This document shows positions 44,030-52,726 of a stretch of 64,000 nucleotides of DNA, piece after piece (position 1 is the stretch's first letter; each line of letters opens with the position of its first letter). Source of the stretch: Galbibacter kalidii (GTDB taxonomy: Bacteria; Bacteroidota; Bacteroidia; Flavobacteriales; Flavobacteriaceae); contig NZ_JAPFGA010000007.1 of NCBI RefSeq assembly GCF_026241135.1, forward strand, positions 62,001 through 126,000, in the 5' to 3' direction. The notes under the pieces are model-generated. The model worked only from the letters and a program-made list of their open reading frames with translations, ran no database searches and was not told the origin of the DNA. The translations under genes were made by a program, and so were the position numbers.

Positions 44030-45013
44030 ATGAATAAACCTACTAAGGCATGCAACAATTGCGAAAAGACATTTGATGTTTCTTATGATTTTTGTCCTTT
44101 TTGCGGACAGAAAAAGGAAGATAAGCTTACTTTGGGCGTGTTGTTTTATAACACGATAAGCAATTATTTTTCATTTGATGCCCGGTTTTTCAAAAGCTTT
44201 CTTCCGTTGATGATCAAACCGGGTTTTTTACCCGAAAAATTTATCGAGGGAAAACGTCGTACCTACATCCATCCTGCGCAATTTTATTTGTTTATATCCA
44301 TTGTCTTCTTCTTTCTATTTTCGATTTCCATAGATTTTTCCGGAGGAATAGACTCAGAAGAATCCAATATCAAAGTCAACACTTTAGTTGATAAAGAATT
44401 AAGGGAAGAGCTGAATGATTCTTTGGACTTGGAAAATGAACAACTATCGAAAACCGTGTCCAGTGCAATTGACAAAGTTACAGAAGAATCCAAGATAGAT
44501 TCCATGATACAAGCTGGTGCTCCAAAAACTGAGATTTATAGCGCTATGGGAATGAATGAAGATGCAGGGTATTTTGAGCGAAAAACATATGAACAAATGT
44601 TGCGGCTTCGAAAGGGCACAGGAAAGAAAGCCATTGCTCAAGCATTTATTGATAGTTTTCCAATTGCTATGTTCTTTTTATTGCCAATTTTCGCACTATT
44701 GCTCAAGCTGTTTTTTTACAAAGACAGGCCATATGTGTGGCATTTGGTGTTTAGCTTTTACTTTTTTTGTTTTGGGTTTGCACTATTGTCTTTTGATTAT
44801 TTAGTGAGCTATGTCGTTAACATACCGACTTGGATTAACGCTCTTCTGTTTTTAGCCTTCTTTGTGTATTTGATTTTTGCGATAAGACGCTTTTACAAAC
44901 AAAGCTACTTGGTGAGTGTGATAAAAAGTGGTGCGGTCAGTATCCTGTTTTTATTGGTGGTATTGCCTGTAGCTTTTGCTATAATGGGGCTCACTGCCTT
45001 TTTCTTTTATTAA
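44030..45013 (+). CDS. DUF3667 membrane protein with N-terminal zinc ribbon
   Basis: 327 residues. A zinc-ribbon start ACNNCEKTFDVSYDFCPFCGQ (four Cys) leads into GVLFYNTISNYFSFDARFFKSF, a stretch I recognise from DUF3667 proteins (RTLGDLL...F..D.RFLRTL), then LMIKPGFLPEKFIEGKRRTYIHPAQFYLF. A first transmembrane segment (about 84-105) is followed by an acidic soluble part (110-200) and about four more transmembrane segments. Function unknown; the family is common in Bacteroidota. It is driven by a LytTR-like promoter with an unusual array, so regulation is probably the key to its role. Confidence 0.85.
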   Translation: MNKPTKACNNCEKTFDVSYDFCPFCGQKKEDKLTLGVLFYNTISNYFSFDARFFKSFLPLMIKPGFLPEKFIEGKRRTYIHPAQFYLFISIVFFFLFSISIDFSGGIDSEESNIKVNTLVDKELREELNDSLDLENEQLSKTVSSAIDKVTEESKIDSMIQAGAPKTEIYSAMGMNEDAGYFERKTYEQMLRLRKGTGKKAIAQAFIDSFPIAMFFLLPIFALLLKLFFYKDRPYVWHLVFSFYFFCFGFALLSFDYLVSYVVNIPTWINALLFLAFFVYLIFAIRRFYKQSYLVSVIKSGAVSILFLLVVLPVAFAIMGLTAFFFY

Positions 45014-45352
45014 ATTTATTTAAGCTTTGGAATTTGATGCTTGGAGTTTGGGATTTGAACTATAATGTACTTGCGTTATGTAACATTGCTTTGGTAAAAA
45101 GCAACCTCAACTAATAATCTTCTGAAAAGTTTTCCGCCTAAATTTTCTTAAAAATGTAATAAACACTCTTTGCCGGGAGTGGTAGTAGGAGGGGAGGGCA
45201 ATGTGTGTGGAATGGGGTGTAAGGATGATAAAGGACAAATCCAAACCAAAAAGTATTATGTGTGTTTTGAGTATTTCATTACGAGATTTTTAAAATTTCT
45301 CTGAAAAGTTTTCTCTCCAAAACGTCCTTTAAATTCAGGAAAAAACGAGGGG
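45014..45352. other. intergenic region with left arm of a direct repeat
   Basis: Holds a repeat arm (45054-45215) and about 140 nt of sequence (CTGAAAAGTTTTCTCTCC at about 45301 repeats CTGAAAAGTTTTCCGCC at about 45122). No gene. Confidence 0.55.
45054..45215 (+). repeat. direct repeat, left of the PEP-mutase-like gene
   Basis: Begins TTTGAACTATAATGTACTTG and CGTTATGTAAC, ends GGGAGGGCAATGTGTGTGGA. The second arm is at 46205-46369. The ends are well conserved; the middle has diverged. Confidence 0.75.
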
Positions 45353-46114
45353 TTATGAGCCTAACACTAATGTATAGTCCTTCGTCTGCTGAAAATTTTT
45401 AAATATCTCTTCGGATTTTTTCATCAGTAATTCATACTGCTTAGCGCCATGACTGATACGTTTTACTCCCAGCTTTCCCAATGTTTCATAATCCGGTAAT
45501 TTTGGTGTAGTGAATACATTCAGCGGCAGATCTACTTTCGTTATAAATGATTTAATATCCGTTTCTTTTTCTATCAGCGGTAAAAATATGCCGTCTGCAC
45601 CAGCTGTTTTGTAGATCAGTGCCCTGGAAACCGATTCGTTAAGGCTGTCTGGATGTTTGGTTGTATACGTATCTATCCGGGCATTTATAAAAATAGCTGT
45701 GGTTGCTTTAACGGCTTTAATTTTTGCCGCCAATACTGTCGCATCACCGAGTATACGCTTACCCTCTTTTACAACGCCGTCTTCCAGGTTAATACCGACC
45801 ACGCCAATATCCGCAAGTTGCTTCACATACTTTGCCACCTGCTTCGGATCGTCCGCATATCCTGCTTCAAAATCGACCGATACGGGCACTTCCGCAACAG
45901 CTACGATGTGCTTCACTACAAAAAATAATGCCTCAAAGTTGATCTCTTCTCCATCTTTAAATCCTAAAGAGTTGGCAATGGCATGGCTGGAAGTTCCCAA
46001 TGCCGTATAGCCGGCTTCCTGTGCTAATTTTGCTGTATGTGCATCCCATACGTTGGCCAATAATAATGGAGTGTTGTTTTGGTGAAGCGCTTTGAAATTA
46101 CTTACTATGCTCAT
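45353..46114 (-). CDS. isocitrate lyase/phosphoenolpyruvate mutase family protein
   Basis: 253 residues. TIM-barrel signature of the superfamily: LLANVWDAHTAKLAQEAGY, VPVSVDFEAGYADDPKQVA (metal-binding Asp/Glu region), VGINLEDGVV and INARIDTYT, then GADGIFLPLIE. These enzymes cleave or form C-C or C-P bonds in 2-oxo acids; the small single-domain form here lacks a recognisable partner, so the substrate is unknown. ATG at 46112-46114. The gene lies between two direct repeats, which suggests it entered as a unit. Confidence 0.9.
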   Translation of the reverse strand: MSIVSNFKALHQNNTPLLLANVWDAHTAKLAQEAGYTALGTSSHAIANSLGFKDGEEINFEALFFVVKHIVAVAEVPVSVDFEAGYADDPKQVAKYVKQLADIGVVGINLEDGVVKEGKRILGDATVLAAKIKAVKATTAIFINARIDTYTTKHPDSLNESVSRALIYKTAGADGIFLPLIEKETDIKSFITKVDLPLNVFTTPKLPDYETLGKLGVKRISHGAKQYELLMKKSEEIFKNFQQTKDYTLVLGS

Positions 46115-46500
46115 AATTGTTTTTTTAGGATTAGAATGTTAAGTAATGTACTGAATATAATTGAAGAAAGCCTGTAACTAAGAAAACATTATAATTATAT
46201 GTAGTTTGAACTATAATGTACTTGCGTTATGTAACTTTGCTTTGGTTAAAAACGAAAGTTGTTACTAAAGTTTCTTGAAAAAAATTATTCTCAAAAGTTT
46301 CTTCTACAATGCTAATGGAACACTTTTTACGCGACGGCGTAGGAGGGAAGCGTAATGTGTGTGGAATGGTTTTAAAAGATGTTAATGACAAGTTGACATA
46401 AAATTATCATTAGTAAACAAATAATTGATAATTCTTAATTTTTATGTTAAATGGTATAGATGTTGACTTGATAATTGTTTTATAATTAACAGTTTAGAAC
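46115..46500. other. intergenic region with right arm of a direct repeat
   Basis: Contains the second repeat arm (46205-46369) and an AT-rich stretch leading to the large gene at 46501. No gene seen. Confidence 0.55.
46205..46369 (+). repeat. direct repeat, right of the PEP-mutase-like gene
   Basis: TTTGAACTATAATGTACTTG and CGTTATGTAAC at the left, GGAGGGAAGCGTAATGTGTG and TGGAATGG at the right; same orientation as 45054-45215. An internal inverted pair, ACTTTTTACGC / GCGTAATGTGT, could form a hairpin. Confidence 0.75.
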
Positions 46501-49500
46501 ATGAAATATATTACTTCAACAGACATAAAACATTGGGCAGATACTCTTGAATGCAAAAGCACCTTGCCTTTACTGATTAGAAAATTAATACTTGCTGGAG
46601 TAGAAATAGAACATATAAAGAAAATTGAATTTCCTTATGGTGATGATGTTCAAACTGGTGGTTATGATGGTGATTTAGAAACTGAAAAAGGCAATCTGTT
46701 TATACCTTTAGGAAATTCAGTTTGGGAGTTTGGAGTAACTGAAAGAAAGAGAGAAAAGGCTGATGATGATTACGAAAAAAGAAAAAAGGATACACTAGGA
46801 AAAGTTCCTAAAGACACGACATACGTTAGTGTTACGGCTAAGAAATGGACAAAGACTAAATCATGGTCAGAAGCAAAAGAAAAAGAAGGTTTCTGGGCTA
46901 ATGTAAGATGTTATGATGCAGTAGATTTGGAACATTGGTTAGAATTAGCTCCTACAGTTGAAATTTGGCTTGCAAAACATTTAGGAAAACCAATTGAAGG
47001 TGTCTATTCTGCTGATGATTATTGGAAAGATTGGGCGACAAAAGGAGCAATGAAATTTCCAGCAGGTTTATTGGTTGATTCAAGAGAAGTACAGTTAAAA
47101 GTATTACAAGAAAATTTGTTAAGTAAAAAGCCTGTTGTTCATTATATTCAATCAAACACTAAAGAGGGTTCTTTGGCATTTATATTAGCCTCCATAGACA
47201 AGTTAGAAGAAAATATTAAAGATAGCATTCAAGCCAAAACTTTAGTCGTTGAAAATAGAAATAGTTTCAACCAATTGATTGAAAACAGACAGCCGTTGAT
47301 ACTTTTGCCAAAGTTTGATGAAGAATATCTTGACATAAACAAAGCTATTACAAATGGTCATACGGTTTTAGTTCCAGTTAGTAATAGTTTTTCATCAGAT
47401 AAAAACAATCTAATCAAACTTCCAATCTTAAGTAATGAGACATTAGTAGATTGCCTAAATCAAATGGGTATTGATAAAGAAAAATCAAGATTGTTATCTA
47501 AAAATTCGGGAAGAAACATATCAGTCTTAAGAAGAAGTTTGGAATTTACATCTAAAAAACCAAGTTGGTTGAATAATCCAAACTACATTAAATTCATACC
47601 TTTTTTATTAATTGCCAGATTTAATTCTGCCTCTGAAGAAGATAGAAAAATAATTGAGCAAATTTCAGGTGAAAAATTCTCTGAATATGAGAGATTTTTG
47701 AAAGAATTAGAGTTCAGTGACGAAAGCCCAGTTTATAATATAGGCTCAAATTGGAGATTAATTTCGCACTCTGACACATGGATTTATTTAGCAAAATATC
47801 TATCTATAGAAGATTTAGAAAAATTTAAAGAAATATGTATTCAGGTATTGACTGAAGAACATCCAAAATACCAACTTTCTTCAGATAAACGCCACATGGC
47901 ATCTTTATATAATGCGATGCCAAAATATTCTCATGAAATTAAGAAAGGAGTTGCAGAAACTCTTATTATTTTATCTGTTTTAGGAAAAAAATATGGAGTA
48001 TCAGCAGTTAATGAACCTAGAGTTTTTGTTGATAATATAGTAAATGAGGTATTAAATAATGCCAGCCCTGAATTATATAGGTCTTTAGGATATAATTTAA
48101 TGCTTTTGGCTGAAGCTTCACCAGAAGTTTTCCTTAATCAAATTCAATCAATAATCGATGATAAGAAAGTAATGTCATTTTTCGAAGAAGAAGGAGGGAT
48201 AATGGGTTCGTCTAACGATTTACCATATCTATTGTGGTCGTTAGAAAGCATAGCGTGGATACCTCATTTGTTAACGAAAGTTTGCTTGATAATTTGCCAA
48301 TTAATAGAACTTGCTCCTGAAAAATTACCAACTTTAAATACTCCTTTTAATACATTAAAAAGCATTTTTAAAACGTGGTATCCACAAACTAACGCGTCTT
48401 TTGAAGAAAGAAAGCAAATTCTAACTATACTTTCTAGTAAATATCCAATTATCGGTTTTCAACTGTTAAATTCGTTAATATTCAAACGTAATGACCATGC
48501 TTCTCCAAATCATAAAATGCAATGGCGATTATTTGAAGAAACGAGTGAAGTATCTCTAACTAATCTTGAGGTATATGAAATGGAGAATTTTGCAACAAAT
48601 AAAATGATTGAATTAATTGAGAAAAATAATGATATCAATCAAATACTTACACTAATCTCAAAATTTGATTCATTAAGAAAAAATAATATTGATTTATTCC
48701 TTGAAAGCCTAAAAAAACTAGATAAATCTAACCAAGAAAACAATGGAAAAATATACAATGCATTTAGAGAAATAATTGGCAGGCATAGGACTCATTCAAA
48801 ACAAAACTGGGCAATTCCAGAAAAGATACTATCAGAAACTCAAGAAGTTGCCGATTTGTTTAAACCTGAAGATATAATACTTTCGAATGAATATTTATTA
48901 AGTCATCATCCCATTCCAATGGAAGGAAGAAATAGTGATTTGGGTTATGATGAACAAAGTAAAGAGCTGAATATAAAACAAAAAGAGTTTGTGGAAAAAG
49001 TGTTAACTGATTATTCAATTGAAAAGGTAATTGAATTGGCAGTTAATCTTGAAACACCTGGGTATGTAGGTTATCCATTGGCAAGTATTAAATTGTCAGA
49101 AGAAGATGAACATAAAACATTTCAACTTCTAAAATCCCAAAAGAAAGAAGATTTAAGCTTTGTTCAAAGTTTTGTATATGCAATAGAGTCAATAAATGGA
49201 CAAAAAAAATCTCTTGATATTTTTAAGAAACTTCAGAAAAGTGGCGATTATGACAATGAAAGTTTATCAAGATACCTTTTAGCGTTAAGATTTGACATTA
49301 AACTCTGGAAATTCATTGAAGGACTTAAAATTCCGGATATTGAAAAGTACTATTGGGAACATTTTAATGCATTATACATAAGCGATGTTGAGGAAATCAA
49401 GTATAGTATTAACAAATTAAAAGAATACAAAAGAACAATTGCTGTATTAAATATTTTAGGGCATATACAAGGTGTAAGCAAACTTGATAGTGATATGATA

Positions 49501-50307
49501 ATGAATACATTGGAAGAATTATCACTAACAGATTATGTGGAGCATTCAAATTTGCATCTTGACCATTACGGTTTAGGTAATGTATTCAATGATTTATTTT
49601 CGAGAGGAGAAGAAATTGATGCAGAGAGAATGGCGAAAATTGAATTTACCTATTTGTTTGTTTTTGATTCTACAGGTCATGGAGTGCAACCGAAATATCT
49701 TTTTACTGCTATTGCCAAAGACCCAAATTTGTTTATGGAATTAATTAAAAATGTCTATGTTCCAAAGAATCGAGAATTGACCGAAGAGGAAGTTGAAAAA
49801 ATTAATGACCAAAGTCAGAAAACCTTCATAGAGTATTCATATACTTTATTAAGAAATTTTAATTTAATACCTGGATTAGAACCTGATGGAGGCATTGTTG
49901 AAGATGAATTAAATACTTGGATAGATAAAGTAAGGGAATTGGCAGCTGAATGTGATAGATTAGAAGTTACTGACCAAAAAATAGGTGAAATATTAGCTAG
50001 ATACCCAAATAAGGAGAAAGGTATTTTCTTTCCAGATGAAATTTGTAATACTTTAGAAAGAATTGATAGTAATGATATGTATATAGGATTTAAAATTCAA
50101 ATAACAAACAGGTTAGGCTTTACCTCAAGGCCATCAGGTGCTGGAGGCGATATTGAAAGGTCTAGAGCTAAACATTTTAATAAACTCGCTGAAGAAAGAA
50201 AAATTTCTCATCCTACGGTGTCATCAGTATATCGACAGATAGCAGAAAGATACATTCAAGATGGACAAAGAATGGATGAAGAAGCAATACAAGATAGTTT
50301 AAGATAG
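46501..50307 (+). CDS. 1268-residue protein with restriction-endonuclease-like N-terminus (putative defence protein)
   Basis: N-terminal domain (about 1-165): GGYDGDLE (Asp56, Asp58), NSVWEFGVTERKREKADDDYEKR (Glu76) and the block WANVRCYDAVDLEHWLELAPTVEIWLAKHLG. I recall this layout from large uncharacterised proteins whose first part looks like a PD-(D/E)xK nuclease. The next region (about 185-330) has the spacing of a P-loop NTPase (LVVENRNSFNQLIENRQPLILLPKFDEE) but no Walker A. The rest (about 350-1268) is Leu/Ile-rich helical, like HEAT-type repeats, ending RPSGAGGDIERSRAKHFNKL. Strongly AT-rich and linked to the next gene (6-nt gap). Defence is inferred from architecture only. Confidence 0.6.
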   Translation: MKYITSTDIKHWADTLECKSTLPLLIRKLILAGVEIEHIKKIEFPYGDDVQTGGYDGDLETEKGNLFIPLGNSVWEFGVTERKREKADDDYEKRKKDTLGKVPKDTTYVSVTAKKWTKTKSWSEAKEKEGFWANVRCYDAVDLEHWLELAPTVEIWLAKHLGKPIEGVYSADDYWKDWATKGAMKFPAGLLVDSREVQLKVLQENLLSKKPVVHYIQSNTKEGSLAFILASIDKLEENIKDSIQAKTLVVENRNSFNQLIENRQPLILLPKFDEEYLDINKAITNGHTVLVPVSNSFSSDKNNLIKLPILSNETLVDCLNQMGIDKEKSRLLSKNSGRNISVLRRSLEFTSKKPSWLNNPNYIKFIPFLLIARFNSASEEDRKIIEQISGEKFSEYERFLKELEFSDESPVYNIGSNWRLISHSDTWIYLAKYLSIEDLEKFKEICIQVLTEEHPKYQLSSDKRHMASLYNAMPKYSHEIKKGVAETLIILSVLGKKYGVSAVNEPRVFVDNIVNEVLNNASPELYRSLGYNLMLLAEASPEVFLNQIQSIIDDKKVMSFFEEEGGIMGSSNDLPYLLWSLESIAWIPHLLTKVCLIICQLIELAPEKLPTLNTPFNTLKSIFKTWYPQTNASFEERKQILTILSSKYPIIGFQLLNSLIFKRNDHASPNHKMQWRLFEETSEVSLTNLEVYEMENFATNKMIELIEKNNDINQILTLISKFDSLRKNNIDLFLESLKKLDKSNQENNGKIYNAFREIIGRHRTHSKQNWAIPEKILSETQEVADLFKPEDIILSNEYLLSHHPIPMEGRNSDLGYDEQSKELNIKQKEFVEKVLTDYSIEKVIELAVNLETPGYVGYPLASIKLSEEDEHKTFQLLKSQKKEDLSFVQSFVYAIESINGQKKSLDIFKKLQKSGDYDNESLSRYLLALRFDIKLWKFIEGLKIPDIEKYYWEHFNALYISDVEEIKYSINKLKEYKRTIAVLNILGHIQGVSKLDSDMIMNTLEELSLTDYVEHSNLHLDHYGLGNVFNDLFSRGEEIDAERMAKIEFTYLFVFDSTGHGVQPKYLFTAIAKDPNLFMELIKNVYVPKNRELTEEEVEKINDQSQKTFIEYSYTLLRNFNLIPGLEPDGGIVEDELNTWIDKVRELAAECDRLEVTDQKIGEILARYPNKEKGIFFPDEICNTLERIDSNDMYIGFKIQITNRLGFTSRPSGAGGDIERSRAKHFNKLAEERKISHPTVSSVYRQIAERYIQDGQRMDEEAIQDSLR

Positions 50308-50313
50308 TTTTTT

Positions 50314-50853
50314 ATGGAAAATAATATTTGTGTGTTTGGATATGGTTCTATAATTTGGGATAATAAGGAAGTTGAGCCTATAAAAATGGTTGATGCTAAA
50401 TTAATTGGTGCACACAGAAGTTTTAATAAAAAATCAACAGAATCAAGAGGAACTAAAACTAATCCAGGTCTCGTATTAGGTCTTGAATATGGTGGTGAAT
50501 GCACCGGAAAATTGATTTGGATAAATAAAGAGAACTACCCAAAAGTACTTAAAAGAGAAGGAGGTTATATCCCGATTAATACTTCAAACAATAAGCAGTT
50601 AGAAGTTGTAAATGAACAGAATGAAATTTTTGAAAATTGCATTGTGTTTTTTCCAAATCCAAAAGGGCCAAATTTCGTCAAATCAGATGTAGATTTGAAT
50701 GAAAAAGCGAAAATCATTTTAAATGGAAAAAAGGGATTGAGAAGCGACTCTAAAGAATATTTATCAGAAATTAGAAGCTATCTAAAAGAATATGAGATAG
50801 TTGATAATGAAATAGAGAGTCTTTACAAACTTGTATTTTATAATATTATGTAA
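50314..50853 (+). CDS. gamma-glutamylcyclotransferase-like protein
   Basis: 179 residues. The GGCT fold shows the substrate-binding loop VFGYGSIIW (residues 7-15), GAHRSFNKKS, and the catalytic Glu at 82 in LKREGGYIPI, the E-G-x-Y pattern of ChaC/GGCT/AIG2 proteins. They release 5-oxoproline from gamma-glutamyl peptides or amines. It starts 6 nt after the 1268-residue gene and shares its AT-rich composition, so the two form an operon. In this pairing it might modify or detoxify a small molecule linked to the large protein; that is speculation. Confidence 0.85.
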   Translation: MENNICVFGYGSIIWDNKEVEPIKMVDAKLIGAHRSFNKKSTESRGTKTNPGLVLGLEYGGECTGKLIWINKENYPKVLKREGGYIPINTSNNKQLEVVNEQNEIFENCIVFFPNPKGPNFVKSDVDLNEKAKIILNGKKGLRSDSKEYLSEIRSYLKEYEIVDNEIESLYKLVFYNIM

Positions 50854-51535
50854 AATAGAATCTCGATGTTAAACTTGGCCACATAAAATTTTGGTCAAAA
50901 CAATAGGAGAAAAAAGCGTCCATATTTTAGGCTATACAAATGCAATTATCCAGTGGATGATTGTATTTGCATACAACAATTTACTAAATGTTCGTTTCAA
51001 ATCGTATTTAGCTAAAAATGTCTGCTAGACATTTTCTTAACGCCAAATAGTCTAAAATATAGCGAATGAGCCGTTAATTGTTTCCAAAATTATATGCAGC
51101 CTTAAAAAAAAGATTAATTGAAGTTCTACATATAACAAGTGCATAGAATTTTATTTTTCTTAAAATTTATGCTCTTGTGGCAATCCACGAGAATCTCCTA
51201 AAATTTTTTATGACGTACATTTATCGAATACGCGATTTTTAATAAGTGTAAAAAGGTTAGCTTTTATTTTGGCGTTGGCAAGCGATGGATAATTGTGTGT
51301 AAAATAAATTGCCTGAGTAATTTGATTTTATAAAACAATCTAGCGGTTGGGCGCGGCAATTTTACATAGCGACTAATTATAGCTTACGAATTTTAATAAA
51401 CATTCCAGTAAAACGGCTTTGACATAATATCTGCCGATATAGTGCTGCGCCCGATAAACTAATTTGTACTATAATTTATATTATGTAAAATAAAATATTT
51501 TTAAACCCTGTCCTACTTTTATGTAATTGGGTGTT
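50854..51535. other. 682-bp AT-rich structured intergenic region
   Basis: No gene. It has several nested inverted repeats: ATATTTTAGGCTAT (about 50921) with ATAGTCTAAAATAT (about 51048); inside that a hairpin CAAATGCAATTATCC / GGATGATTGTATTTG (about 50937-50970) and AAAATGTCTGCTAGACATTTT (51016-51036); and further right TTGGGCGCGGCA (about 51354) with TGCTGCGCCCGATAAAC (about 51441). The whole looks like the tail of an acquired segment. Confidence 0.55.
51007..51044 (+). repeat. hairpin repeat family C, copy 2
   Basis: TTTAGCTAAAAATGTCTGCT then AGACATTTTCTTAACGCC, a variant of the CGCTAAAA...hairpin...ACGC repeat. Confidence 0.55.
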
Positions 51536-52408
51536 TTATTTAAGACTATTATAGATATAGTCAATCAAACTATTCGGATCACTGCTGTGGTTGTCGTCAT
51601 ATTCCGCAGTCAGTGACATGGCTTGTGTTTCTTCCAGGGTTTTCCCGTCGTCTTTGGCTTGTTGTACGCGTTCGCGTATGGTGACGAGCATTTCCCGATA
51701 CTTTTTAAGTGTACTTTTATCGGTTACTTTTCCGTGACCCGGAATGATCTTAGTATCGTCGTTTACGATAAACAATGCATGGTCAAGTCCTTCAATAACA
51801 CCATTTATGGAACCTCCTGAGCTTAGATCGATATATGGATACCTTCCGTCGTTAAAAAAGACATCGCCCATGTGTATTGCATTTTCAGAAGGAAAATAAA
51901 TTAATGCATCCGTATCGGTATGTGCGTCGTGTACGTGCATAATCATAATTTCGGTATTCCTGTCCAGGTGCATCATCATATTATCCGAAAAGGTAATTTG
52001 TGGCAGCGCCATATCAGGAGCAGCTTCCTGAACCCTGCCTCCACCTCTGTCTTGCCTGACACTCATACGCTTAAAAACATTGTTATGGGCAACGATCACA
52101 GCCCCTTGTTTGGCCATGTTTTCATTTCCACCGGTGTGGTCGCCGTGCCAATGGCTGTTGATCAGGTATTTTACCGGTTCATCGGTTATGGTTTTGATTT
52201 TTTCCAATATTTTGGGGGTGAGTTCTGCAAATTGGTCGTCGATCATATAAACACCGTTGTCGGTCACCGCCAATCCGATATTCCCGCCCCGTCCGTACAA
52301 GACATACACATGATCTGATATTTTTTCTGAAGTAATGGTGACATCCTGTGCCATAAGGCTGTTCCCTATAATGGTGAAGATGATGATTAGGGATTTTATT
52401 GATTTCAT
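51536..52408 (-). CDS. secreted metallo-beta-lactamase-fold hydrolase
   Basis: 290 residues with a signal peptide (about 1-20, ending SLMAQ). The metal motif SHWHGDHTGG (H-x-H-x-D-H) is at about 84-93, then MHVHDAHTDTDALIYFPS and HMGDVFF, and a C-terminal IIPGHG with the last His ligand. The arrangement is that of the class B/quinoprotein relay group of periplasmic MBL enzymes, where a true beta-lactamase role is uncertain. The region QAKDDGKTLEETQAMSLTAEYDD is a helical tail. ATG at 52406-52408. Divergent from the dipeptidase gene. Confidence 0.88.
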   Translation of the reverse strand: MKSIKSLIIIFTIIGNSLMAQDVTITSEKISDHVYVLYGRGGNIGLAVTDNGVYMIDDQFAELTPKILEKIKTITDEPVKYLINSHWHGDHTGGNENMAKQGAVIVAHNNVFKRMSVRQDRGGGRVQEAAPDMALPQITFSDNMMMHLDRNTEIMIMHVHDAHTDTDALIYFPSENAIHMGDVFFNDGRYPYIDLSSGGSINGVIEGLDHALFIVNDDTKIIPGHGKVTDKSTLKKYREMLVTIRERVQQAKDDGKTLEETQAMSLTAEYDDNHSSDPNSLIDYIYNSLK

Positions 52409-52460
52409 GATGTTGATTATTAATTAGTTAGATTAAAGATAGTGAAAATATTGATTCGAT

Positions 52461-52564
52461 GTCAGGTTGAGCGCAGTCGAAACCTATAGATAGTTCTCGA
52501 TAAGCTTCGCTTAGTATCTTCAATTCAAAATATATTTTGAATCTCGATAATGCTCGAACTGACA
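52461..52564. repeat. composite palindromic element (copy 2 plus REP-like unit)
   Basis: Starts with GTCAGGTTGAGCGCAGTCGA, the unit also found at 54091-54150, and continues into a copy of the 22817-22889 element: TTCTCGATAAGCTTCGCTTA, the perfect palindrome ATTCAAAATATATTTTGAAT (52523-52542), and TGCTCGAACTGAC. Confidence 0.8.
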
Positions 52565-52726
52565 ATGTCCGGTTTCTACTCGTTCTTAAGGTAGCCGGAT
52601 TCCCAATGGCTACATTTATCACACTCATTATTTGCACAAACAATTATATACGCTTAATTTCAACTCTGCTAATCAACAATAATTATAACAGAGGGATTTA
52701 AAGTGTTTAATATAAATCTAATTCGT

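Noticed and set aside
51353-51460. Possible attC site (GTTGGGC...GCCCGATAAAC).
   Set aside because: The core sites are in the wrong order on both strands for an attC hairpin; kept only as an inverted repeat.
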